DNA of 64,000 nucleotides from Owenia fusiformis (lineage: Eukaryota > Annelida > Polychaeta > Sabellida > Oweniidae), in assembly GCA_903813345.2 (NCBI GenBank), contig CAIIXF020000006.1, positions 20,157,936 to 20,221,935 of the forward strand, written 5' to 3'. The notes beneath the pieces are model-generated. The model worked only from the letters and a program-made list of their open reading frames with translations, made no database searches and had not been told where the DNA came from. Position 1 is the stretch's first letter, and each line of letters starts with the position of its first letter. This document shows positions 11,801 to 21,700 of the stretch, in pieces. A program made the position numbers and the translations under genes.

Positions 11801-13502
11801 TCATCATTGATGACATCACAATTGAAACACCTGTCATGTCATGAGTCACAAAAGCGAATAATCACAGGTCATTTTGGCTGAGCGGCCAACTTGAGAAGTG
11901 AAAATGTCACCACAGTTTCCCTTCCAGATTTGAACGTGCTTGTACCACTAGTACACTCTAGAGGTTGCCAATTGCCATCATTGAGTCCCCAAATCAACTC
12001 CTTAGGAATTCAATTGTGTCTGTTGCAGAAAACGTGTTTTTCACATAGTCTCATCATGATAAACCATGTCATCTCAAATCTTCTCAGCCCTGAGATGCCA
12101 TGATATAATGAGCTTGATTTGGCGATCCAGGAGAGCCCAAAATTGAGGATTTTTGAGATCTTTCATCCCAGCTCATATTTCATCTAATTGGGGTCATAAA
12201 ACTTGTGAAACTATGCCTGTTGTTATATCTGCTGTTAAATACAATGCCTATTATGTAATGTATTGACATTAAGGTAGATGATTACATGATAACAATCACA
12301 CTTATTGAAGTTATAACTCTTCCCATCTGATGTGCTCAGATCACAGAATATACCTCATAATATCAGAGCATGTTACAAGTGAAACAGAAAGATGCTATGA
12401 GTATCAGAATGCATAGTCTTGGATTGTTGTACATTGCCTAAAGTCGAAGTTTTCCCTTTCTGTTGACATTTTTATTCTTTAAGATGGGCGTTCAGCCAAA
12501 ATGGTCTGTGAATTATTCTCCTTTATGACTCATGGTATGACAGGTTTTTCGATCGTGATGTCATCAATGATAGCAACTCTTTTAATATCCAGGAATCCAC
12601 CTTCATGTTTGCTTAATTTCTAAAAAATCTGATGCACCTAGGACAACCTAATACTTCCTCAAACTTCATACAAAAACGACTATTTTTAAAAATATTTCTT
12701 ATGTTTTGCGCGTTGTTACACCTGTTCCACCTACCCTACCCCTGGGTTACTATAGCAACCATATTATTAAGTCTACTGAGCCTAATGATATGAAACTTTC
12801 TCAACTCATTCACAACATATTGCAACACATTTTGTCAAAAATTCAGCTAGATTGAAAAGAGAACCAATAAAATACAGCATCATTCCTGAAACATATGGGA
12901 CACCCTGTATTTTAAAATCGGTCGTTTTAGGAATAAAAACAGACCTTCAGAGGGTTTGCATTGGTTGTTTGTTCGACATTGTTTCTTTTCAAGTTAGATT
13001 ATGGTTTGGATATAATTGGGGTTCGACCAGTGGATTTAAAAAATGCTTCAACTAGTACTAAATATACTCGCGGTTCTTAAATTAAAGAAGCGAGGCTACC
13101 CAATATTTATACAGCAAATCAATTTAAAATAATTCAATTATTTCAGGATCGAACCCGACACCACGCTCGTTGACAAGGGTATTGCAACGGTATTCTCCAC
13201 AGGTCATGTAACTCATACCCAATACTCTCTCCTAACTACAGCTTGTGATATTGACATGACTTACTTCCCATACGACGAACAGAAATGTAATTTCTCACTC
13301 GGATCATTGACAAGCCAAGGCAACGATTATATAGTCCTTGAAATGGAAAAGGAAGACCCCATAGACCGGGCCTACTTTTATCCCAATGTTGAGTGGGAAA
13401 TCCTGGATATTCATGGGGAAAATAAAAACGATTCAATGAGAGAATACGTTTTGATGCAGCGAGAACGATACTGTTTATGCGAAAGGAACGTCTCGAGTTC
13501 GT
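8866..13502 (+). CDS. Nicotinic-type Cys-loop receptor, extracellular-domain exons 1-5
   Basis: Five exons join in phase: 8866-8902, 9081-9256, 9595-9639, 11150-11259, 13147-13502. They encode a signal peptide (MFRFGFVISFTLVFGVVS), the N-terminal helix (LLRDILRDYEKSVRP), SLQQILNL, DEKNQ, WIPDITAYN and the Cys-loop CDIDMTYFPYDEQKC (Cys156 to Cys170, 13 residues between). All are hallmarks of acetylcholine-receptor-like pentameric channels. The C-loop reads YCLC instead of the vicinal CC of alpha subunits, so agonist binding is likely altered. The last donor is T|GTAAGT. M3-M4 are in a separate exon at 17661-18199, and no exon for M1-M2 (the pore) was found in the 4.1-kb gap. Splicing exon 5 straight to the last exon would create a TGA. 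Either the product is a soluble ligand-binding domain, or the pore exon is lost or unrecognised. Confidence 0.85.
10070..10607. mobile_element. TA-flanked mariner-type MITE (538 bp)
   Basis: Begins CAGGGTGTCCCAAAA and ends with the inverted GGGACACCCTA. It is flanked by TA on both sides (10068-10069, 10608-10609), the target preferred by Tc1/mariner elements. No transposase. It lies in receptor intron 3. Confidence 0.75.
10860..11000. repeat. 42-bp minisatellite
   Basis: Units containing tcaaatgaca and ttcacattgaa recur every 42 bases (tcaaatgaca at 10901, 10943, 10985). Degenerate copies extend left to about 10790. In receptor intron 3. Confidence 0.7.
11466..12907. mobile_element. Long-TIR foldback element, mariner-type ends
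   Basis: Ends CAGGATGTTCCATATG and, inverted, CAGGGTGTCCCATATG, flanked by TA at 11464-11465 and 12908-12909. The inverted arms are about 450 bases each (to about 11925, and from about 12445), so nearly the whole element is a palindrome. The central part is interrupted by a different 360-bp element at 12052-12411. No coding region. It lies in receptor intron 4. Confidence 0.85.
12052..12411 (+). mobile_element. 360-bp non-autonomous transposon nested in the foldback
   Basis: Flanked by an exact 8-bp direct repeat catagtct (12044-12051 and 12412-12419). Ends CATCATGATAAAC and, inverted, CATTCTGATACTC are imperfect terminal repeats. A second copy of exactly 360 bases lies inverted at 16687-17046. 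An 8-9-bp target duplication suits hAT, P or Merlin superfamilies; the ends do not decide. It inserted after the foldback element. Confidence 0.85.
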
Positions 13503-13725
13503 GTAAGTGTTTGATTTTTTTCTTTTTACGAAACAATTAGGTTCTCTTTGAAATACAGTCCGTGTTCTGGCAAAAATATGTGACAAATCGTATGCAATTC
13601 AAAGCATTGAAATCATTTAACGAGGCTAAGTGTCAACATCGCCTGATCGTTTGGAAATTCGAATTAAATAACTTAATTTCCGACGATTCTGATGATGACT
13701 TTAACTATGGAATAAAAAGAACATA

Positions 13726-13853
13726 CTATGATTTACTCGTGATATGATTTTAATCCACTCATGGATATTGATATCTGCACTCTCTCGCTACGCTCGCTCG
13801 TGCAGATATCATATCCATTCGTGGATAAAAATCATATCACTCATAAATCATAG
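13726..13853. mobile_element. 128-bp hairpin MITE
   Basis: Arms CTATGATTTACTCGTGATAT and its near-complement, continuing through ATCCACTCATGGATAT and GATATCTGCAC, fold around a ctcgctacgctcg centre. It lies in the last receptor intron. A relative of one arm is at about 5137-5150. Confidence 0.75.
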
Positions 13854-13929
13854 GATATCCTCTATATCTAAAGTGTACGACGCTGTATTTTGTCACTGTA
13901 CGTTGTCGATGGTCAGGAGAGAGTAAGAT

Positions 13930-15060
13930 GAGCTGTTCTAAATATTGCCCGCCTCCACAAATAATTATCCAGTCATAGGTAGGTGCGCACTTTTAAATGT
14001 TGCATGCCCACATCCACAAATAATTATCAATTCATAGGTAGGTGCGCTGTTTTAAATATTGCCCGCCTCCACAAATAATTATCCAGTCATAGGTAGGTGC
14101 GCAGTTTTAAATATTGCATGCCCACATCCACAAATAATTATCAACTCATAGGTAGGTGCGCTGTTTTAAATAGTGCCCGCCTCCACAAATAATTATCCAG
14201 TCATAGGTAGGTGCGCAGTTTTAAATATTGCATGCCCACATCCACAAATAATTATCAACTCATAGGTAGGTGCGCTGTTTTAAATAGTGCCCGCCTCCAC
14301 AAATAATTATCCAGTCATAGGTAGGTGCGCAGTTTTAAATATTGCATGCCCACATCCATAAAGAATTATCAACTCATAGGTAGGTCCGCTGTTTTAAATA
14401 GTGCCCGCCTCCACAAATAATTATCCAGTCATAGGTAGGTGCGCAGTTTTAAATATTGCATGCCCACATCCACAAATAATTATCAATTCATAGGTAGGTG
14501 CGCTGTTTTAAATATTGCCCGCCTCCACAAATAATTATCCAGTCATAGGTAGGTGCGCAGTTTTAAATATTGCATGCCCACATCCACAAATAATTATCAA
14601 CTCATAGGTAAGTGCGCTGTTTTAAATATTGCCCACCTCCACAAATAATTATCCAGTCATAGGTAGGTGCACAGTTTTAAATATTGCATGCCCACATCCA
14701 CAAATAATTATCAACTCATAGGTAGGTATGCTGTTTTAAATATTGCCCACCTCCACAAATAATTATCCACTCATAGGTAGGTGCGCAGTTCTAAATATTG
14801 CCCACCTCCACAAATAATTATACAGTCATAGGTAGGTGCGTAGTTCTAAATATTGCCCACCTCCACAAATAATTATACAGTCATAGGTAGGTGCGCAGTT
14901 CTAAATATTGCCCACCTCCACAAATGATATTCCACTCATAGGTAGGTGCGCAGTTTAAATATTGTCCGCCTCCACAAATAATTATCCAGTCATAGGTAGG
15001 TGTGATGTTCTAATTATTTCACACCTCCCCAAATAAGTATTCAGTCATAGGTGGCCAGTT
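13930..15060. repeat. Higher-order minisatellite (55- and 59-bp alternating units)
   Basis: Two related units alternate: one with gcccgcctccacaaataatt, the other with gcatgcccacatccacaaat, each ending cataggtaggtgcgc. Starts of cataggt at 13974, 14033, 14088 and 14147 give spacings of 59, 55 and 59, a 114-bp dimer. About 19-20 units are present. The last third loses the alternation. It lies in the last receptor intron. Confidence 0.9.
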
Positions 15061-15304
15061 GTTCTAAATTTGATCAGGATGTAATACATATTTTGTCAGC
15101 TAAACCATAAAATAGACTTGCGTTTAACAAATTACAATTCTTTTCCTTTGAATTTTTCGTATTTGATAAAATCGAATCTAAATTAATTTATCTATAGGCT
15201 ATTCCTTAAACGTAATGGACTGCCACGTGGATTGTTTTGTTCATGTTTATTCAGGGTAACACAAAACTACTTTTTTTATTTCAAATCTCATTCATATTTC
15301 TCAC

Positions 15305-16498
15305 CTGTCTCTCCAATTGTTTCATGGTCACCTTCAGGACCCTTGCTGCCTCTGTCACCTTTAGGTCCCTCACTGCCTCTGTCACCTTTAGAACCATTGT
15401 TCCCTCTGGCACCTTTAGGTCCCTGGCTGCCTCTGTCACCTTTAGAACCATTGCTCCCTCTGGCACCTTTAGGTCCCTGGCTGCCTCTGTCACCTTTAGG
15501 TCCCTGGCTTCCTCTGTCACCTTTAGGTCCCTCACTGCCTCTGTCACCTTTAGAACCATTGCTGCCTCTGGCACCTTTAGGTCCCTGGCTGCCTCTGTCA
15601 CCTTTAGAACCATGGCTGCCGCTGTCACCCTTAGCCCCTGTGACGCCCTGGTCCCCCTTGGGTCCTGTGACTCCCTGGTCCCCCTTAGGCCCTGTGACAC
15701 CCTGGTCACCCTTAAGCCCTGTGACACCCTGGTCCCCCTTAGGCCCTGTGACACCCTGGTCCCCCTTAGGCCCTGTGACACCCTGGTCCCCCTTAGGCCC
15801 TGTGACACCCTGGTCACCCTTAGGCCCTGTGACACCCTGGTCACCCTTAGGCCCTGTGACACCCTGGTCCCCCTTAGGCCCTGTGACACCCTGGTCACCC
15901 ATAGGCCCTGAAACACCCTGGTCACCCTTAGGCCCTGTGGCGCCCTGGTCACCCTTAGGACCTGCGGCACCTTGATCACCCTTAGCTCCAGCAGTCCTTT
16001 GACTCTACAATGGAATAAATATAGATATGCATCGTCACGAATCAGGCATCACCAGGCACGAAAGTAGTGTGCATGCATTTTTGGCATTTTAAATAAATGT
16101 AAGTTTCGTAAAGTTTTGTTTACTAACTTGTAACCACTTTTGCTTACTTGTAACCGAGTGAAATTGGTGCTTAATTCCATAACTATTTTATTTAATTCAA
16201 CAGTGTTTTGATTTTCTCGATATGCATTTTCCTTCAATTCATTTATCTCCTGGTTTTCTCGCTGTATAAGCTCCTTCAACTTGGCTAGTTCTTGATGTTC
16301 TCGGTGCATGATTGCCTTTAATTGGTCTGTTTCCCGAGCTTTCATCTTTATGGTTTCTTGCATGTGTGCTATGATATCATCACATACTGGCGTTAAGCTC
16401 TGAAACGTGGAATATTTTTTAGTGGTAAGCTGACAATTCATCGAGGTTGCCATAAGCACGAGGACTACTCCTAGATAAAGCATGTGTTTGAACTCCAT
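15305..16498 (-). CDS. Secreted coiled-coil/collagen protein, exons 1-2 (3' exon not found)
   Basis: Exon 1 (16148-16498, 117 codons) encodes a signal peptide (MEFKHMLYLGVVLVLMATSM) and a Glu/Lys/Gln-rich coiled coil with one Cys. The donor CAA|GTAAGC joins acceptor TTGTAG|AGT of exon 2 (15305-16004) in phase 0. Exon 2 is an uninterrupted run of about 70 Gly-X-Y triplets, in two homogenised blocks: GVTGPKGDQ repeats, then GSKGDRGSQGPKG-type repeats. It ends at donor G|GTGAGA in phase 1. Coiled coil plus collagen suggests a trimeric extracellular protein of the collectin, C1q or scavenger-receptor kind. A recognition domain is expected downstream, but none was seen before the receptor exons. 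The gene lies inside the last receptor intron on the opposite strand. The lectin exon at 2036-2335 starts in the right phase to follow. Confidence 0.8.
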
Positions 16499-16686
16499 AC
16501 TTGATTTTTACAATACAGTATAGTGCTTCATATTCTGAAACAAATCTTAATTAACCAATCATTTTAATAAGACAAACACTTCAGTATCACATGAGCACGT
16601 GAAGCCATTGTATGAATAAACAACAAAAGTTTCCTGGTTATTAGACCAAATGACTCGCTTAACCTCTTAGGATTGTTGTATCCTGT

Positions 16687-17046
16687 CATTCTGATACTCA
16701 TAGCATCTTTCTGTTTCACTTGTAACATGCTCTGATATTATGAGGTATATTCTGTGATCTGAGCACATCAGATGGGAAGAGTTATAACTTCAATAAGTGT
16801 GATTGTTATCATGTAATCATCTACCTTAATGTCAATACATTACATAATAGGCATTGTATTTAACAGCAGATATAACAACAGGCATAGTTTCACAAGTTTT
16901 ATGACCCCAATTAGATGAAATATGAGCTGGGATGAAAGATCTCAAAAATCCTCAATTTTGGGCTCTCCTGGATCGCCAAATCAAGCTCATTATATCATGG
17001 CATCTCAGGGCTGAGAAGATTTGAGATGACATGGTTTATCATGATG
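16687..17046 (-). mobile_element. Second copy of the 360-bp transposon
   Basis: Near-identical reverse complement of 12052-12411 and exactly the same length. It is flanked by a 9-bp direct repeat gtatcctgt (16678-16686, 17047-17055), so this is an independent insertion. It lies in the last receptor intron. Confidence 0.88.
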
Positions 17047-17660
17047 GTATCCTGTCTGTATATAATTTCATTTGGAACCATAGGTTCTGGGCCGATATAA
17101 AGATGGCAGCACCAACAGAATCCAGTATTATCTTTTTCTCGAGACAGAGAGAGAAATAGAGAATATTCATAAACATATCTCGATTACCATGCCATCTTTA
17201 TTTTAAAATTATTTCTATCGACCCTAGCCTATGTTTGGAACAGCATTAATAGAATTAAACAATTTCAGGTCTATCTGAGAAATTCCAACAACCGAACTGT
17301 CCAATTTTCAACTACTGAACTGTCGATAGTCCTGGCTATAGTTTCTAGCATTGCTAAGATCAATGTAGTTTATACACGATCAAAATATAGATCCAGTGTT
17401 CAGTTTTTAGACTACAATCAATCTCTTGATACCATACTTTTACCAAATCAATATACACACTCTTGTCTAAAATGTCCACGATTATAGAAATAATTCAGTA
17501 CACAAATATATAGAATAAGTAGAAACAAAAAAATCTAAATGATTTAGATATTTATTCATTTGCTATTTTATATACAGACGTACTAATAGGAGTCCTGTGC
17601 AAGGTCACCAAAATTAATTATGGAACCATTATATTTTGGTCCGTGTATTTTTAATTTCAG

Positions 17661-18199
17661 GAACATATTTGGCAGTTCTGATGGTTTTTACATTTCTATC
17701 AGTCTGTGTTACGGTCATCAGTGCTTCGATGATGTTAAGGGGTCCAGCAACAGGAAGACCTCATAGATGCATAACGAAATATTTCGTATTTGGATGCATG
17801 GCTAGATTGTTATGCTTCAGGGATTTTGCATCTAAATCTCTCCCCGAGTACAACACAAAGAAAACACAAATTAAAGTTTGCCCCTCCAAATGTCGAATTT
17901 TAGGAGTCGAATCTAACTCTGTAAACCAGGAAGATGAGATTCAAGAACTAACACTGAGTGGGATCCACGTTAATGGAAAAACATTGGCGGCTGTATCAAA
18001 GGACAATGTTAAAAACCAAGGTGAAAATGAACTGCAAATTGAATCGAATGTTCCTTTGATTGAGAGAGAATGGAGAGTAGTTTGCTACACATTTGATAGA
18101 TTTATGTTCGTTATGCATGTAATTTTATTGGTCCTAGCTTTTTACGTTTTTTATACGATTGACACGGATGATATATTTACAATTGTTGACAGTTTTTGA
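17661..18199 (+). CDS. Nicotinic-type receptor last exon: M3, cytoplasmic loop, M4
   Basis: Follows an acceptor TTAATTTCAG and is open for 178 codons to a stop. It encodes an M3 helix (TYLAVLMVFTFLSVCVTVIS), a loop of about 100 residues with the expected MARLLCF segment just after M3, a pre-M4 REWRVVCYTFDR and the M4 helix (MFVMHVILLVLAFYVFY). Gene order and family fit exons at 8866-13502, of which this is the natural 3' end. It starts in phase 1. Joined directly to exon 5, the split codon reads TGA, so an intervening M1-M2 exon is needed for a channel. Confidence 0.8.
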
Positions 18200-18367
18200 T
18201 TTTCTTTGACTAAGGACTACTAATTGCATGATTCTAGCAACCAGTATTATTGTCCGATTGCCTTACAAAGTTATATGAGCGCTAGCTTCGATTTACAGCA
18301 GATTTGATGATATAAGCATTCCTGTGTTCCTATACTATTTTTATGATATTGAACAGCGATGATATTG

Positions 18368-18373
18368 AATAAA
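18368..18373 (+). promoter_or_regulatory. Polyadenylation signal of the receptor gene
   Basis: AATAAA followed by A-rich sequence about 170 bases after the receptor stop codon. Confidence 0.55.
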
Positions 18374-18709
18374 AAAATCTTTAAAAACCCTTGTATGTTC
18401 TTTACCTGAACATATGTACATACAAAGCATATGTTTAGCTACTTTTTACACCTGCAATTAATATTTCTCTTTTGTTTACATATATAATCATATTTAATTC
18501 AAAAATATGTAATTCGAATTGTCATTATCATTTAAGTTCAAAATGTTGTCAAAATTGGCCAGCAAGTTTGTCTGAGACAACTAGTATCCCAGGACTTCAA
18601 ATCTTGATGTTTATCTCAACATTAAAGCTATATAGCCATAGCAAGTGGAATTTTCACCAAAAACAATAGCTGGTGCTTTTTGGAAGAATATTGATATAGA
18701 AATTTTATA

Positions 18710-21700
18710 TTATCTAGGTATATAATAAAAATCGATTGACTCGTCGACCTCTTTAAGAAACTCGTTGTGTGTTTGAAGCTTTTTCAATGCACTTTTGAAC
18801 TGCCATTCTTCCATGTTTTTTCCCGTTAATTTGGAAATTTCATTTATCGTGTCTCTATTCTGGATATTCAATTTTTCAGCCATGGACTGGACCCAGTCTT
18901 TGGAATTTCTCTTATTTATCAATTTATCACAATCAGCAATATGTTTGTCAATGTTGCCATCCCCATAGTATGCTGTAAACCCTATTTGGCATTTCATTTT
19001 AAAATCGTTGAACCATCTCTTGCATGTTTTTCTGAGGAGGTCAGTACAAGACTTTTGCCTGTTCAAACATGGGTTATTAAATGAATAGAGAAAGAACTGA
19101 CAACCTTTCTTTATTTGTCTTTTACAATCCTTAAACCCTTTTGAATTTTCAAAGATATTCAATAGGTCTTCTTCTGTATGAATGTAGCTCTTTCGATTTC
19201 TTAAATCATCTATGTATGACTTACGGAACTCTACAAAGTCTTTTCCATTTTTAGTAGTTAGTCCTAATGCGGCCCTCTGATTGAAATTGTCGTTTTGACC
19301 TTTTGGTAAATTGTCTTTCAGATCATTAAGATATTTTTTTACTTGTTCGTTTGGCTTTCTTAACTGTAGAGTATCCGGAATTCGAAATGGTGTGTGTTGT
19401 GGTTTGCATAACAGTTTTGGAGAACGACGGCAGCGTATTGTTTTCTTTGTTCTTTTAATGTCATCGGCTTTGTTGATTGCATTTTCAGCCTTTTTTGATA
19501 TCTTATTGCCAACTCTTTTTAGAGACTTCATAATAGAATGTCCAAAATTTTGAAATCGCAATTTTATCTTTTTTGGCAAATGTTTAAGTTTATTTTGCAA
19601 AATGGACGGCATTGCTTTTAAATTAGATTTGCTCCACTTTGTTTTTTTCATAGCAGACTTCAATCGTGATACAGTCTTAGAAAGAGCTTTCTTTGAACCT
19701 CTTAAAGCTCGCTGTGTAATGGATTTTAATAAAGCCGGTGCCTTTTTCAACGCTTTTACACCAGTCTTCAATGTCATTTTGGTAGTAGACATCACCATAT
19801 TTAGTTTTAGTTTTAAAGTTTTCGTTAATCCGTTCTTCAACAAACTCTTAAAACCGGATTTAGCTGCTTTGATGGACAATTTTATCATAGATTTAGCTGC
19901 TTTAAATCCAGCCTTAACTCCAGCTTTGAGGCCTGCCTTGATCCCAGCTTTTAAACCAACCTTGACAGCTGTTTTCACACCATATGCAATTGCCGACACT
20001 GCACCCATTGATAACGCAACTGCAATGTCTATTATTATATCAAGAGCAAAATCCCTGAAGGCTCCGAGCGCAACTTTTGGACAATCCTTGATAGCGTATG
20101 TTACACTCCGAAACAAATTGTAAAGCCATCCAAATATTGGTATATACCCAATAACCTCTGCTGCTGTTTCTTCTCCTTTGTTGTAGCATCTACTACATCT
20201 TAGAAGTTTTTCATCCTCTTGAACGGCTTCCAATGTATTCCAGGCCCATTTCTGTTCGTCAGTTCCTTTAAAGTTGGCGACTTGAATATAATTGGAACTG
20301 TACGTCAAATATCTAACCATGTTCGAACTATGCTCTAATCCAGATAAGATTTTGTTATTACCCCAAGTCCAGTGCTGCCTTGTTTGATGATGCGATACCA
20401 TGTTCTCCATATACACCATATGTCTACCATATTTCACAGATAGCGCTCTTTTAGATTTTGCATTGACAATATGGTACCCTTGGCGAATCCATATATTTGC
20501 TTCACTTGGGGACTCCACTGTCCTTACTCCTGCATAATTGCCTATATCAGTCAAAACTGGGCAATCCCCATGTTCACTCCTTATTACGTACAATTCGCCA
20601 TTTTCACGAGTTTGACATTCTAACTGCTCTGGATTCTGAACACCAACTTGTTTATCCACCTTTATCCATTGTTGTCTGGCAGTTACATCCGGGTCATAGG
20701 ATGATAGCAGACGATTAAGAGTTATATCCCCAGTGCCTGTTTCAATACTCACAACTGTTTTAGAATATTCATGAATAAGTTGTCGTGAAGAGTACCTCCA
20801 ATTTTGAAGATAATGATACTTTCTATCAGTGAGATAAACATTTTTCCCGTACCCTGTGAGATATAAGCCTGATCCGACGTTTCGTATTCTCTTTCCATCA
20901 AGAGACCACAGCTGGTGTGTAACGAGTGCCTCTTGAACAGGGCGCACAACTACTCTTCCATTTATTCCAGTCAGAAGCTCGCATGGGATTAATGGATTTT
21001 TAAGAAAGAAATGACAAGTAATTTTGTCATGGAAATTAAAGTCATCATCCATTTCTATAACTTGCCATTGCCCTTGTACCGTAGGCCTATTCGTGCTTCC
21101 AATTACTGTTGGGACTTCCGCTTCATCAAATGGAGACAGATAATACGAGGTTCCAAAGTCGTCAATAGAAAAATTACCATTTGCAAGTCCGCTCCATTTT
21201 TGAAGGCGCGAGTATTCATAAACATGCCACATGATTGCAACTCTGTTTGAACGGATTCTTTCGTTGTCTAACATCAAAGCAAGCCCAGATTCCTCATTAA
21301 TGATGTGTTGATTTTCAAAAGTCCACAATTGTTTCTGTATATTATCTTTGTCAAACACTTTAAAGACTGGTGGTTGTCCTATCTCAGATGTTGCGAGGAC
21401 TAAACAAGGTTTGGAACTGTGTTTTATGAAGAATCTTTTCGGTCTGGGATGAGTGTGGAAGGGACAGTGTGTAACAGTAAGATCATTAAAGACTTTCTTC
21501 ATTTCAAACAGACTCCATGATCCTTGCGTATTCCTGCTGGCCTCTCTGTATTTTGACATCGCTTTGACAATACCATCTTGGTGAATATCAACGGATAGAT
21601 AGTTACTGGTATCACCAACATTGGACACCAAACGGTCGTCAATTAACTCCAACATTTGGCCCGAAGTGTCATCGCTCTCTTGCAGTGTAACTGTATTGCC

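Noticed and set aside
13930-15060. CRISPR-like regular array
   Set aside because: Units are nearly identical throughout, with no unique spacers of constant length, and the DNA is eukaryotic; it is a minisatellite.
15232-15975. Plus-strand Pro-rich open frames of up to 247 codons
   Set aside because: They are antisense to the Gly-X-Y collagen exon; the repeat keeps several frames open. The minus strand has signal peptide, splice sites and collagen triplets.
17240-17520. Candidate M1-M2 exon of the receptor
   Set aside because: An AG and an open frame (ELSIVLAIVSSIAKINVVYT) exist, but there is no Pro-containing M1, no pore-lining M2 pattern and no good donor.
19311-20123. Plus-strand frames inside the giant gene
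   Set aside because: They arise from the Lys/Ala-rich codons of the opposite strand; no independent motif or border.
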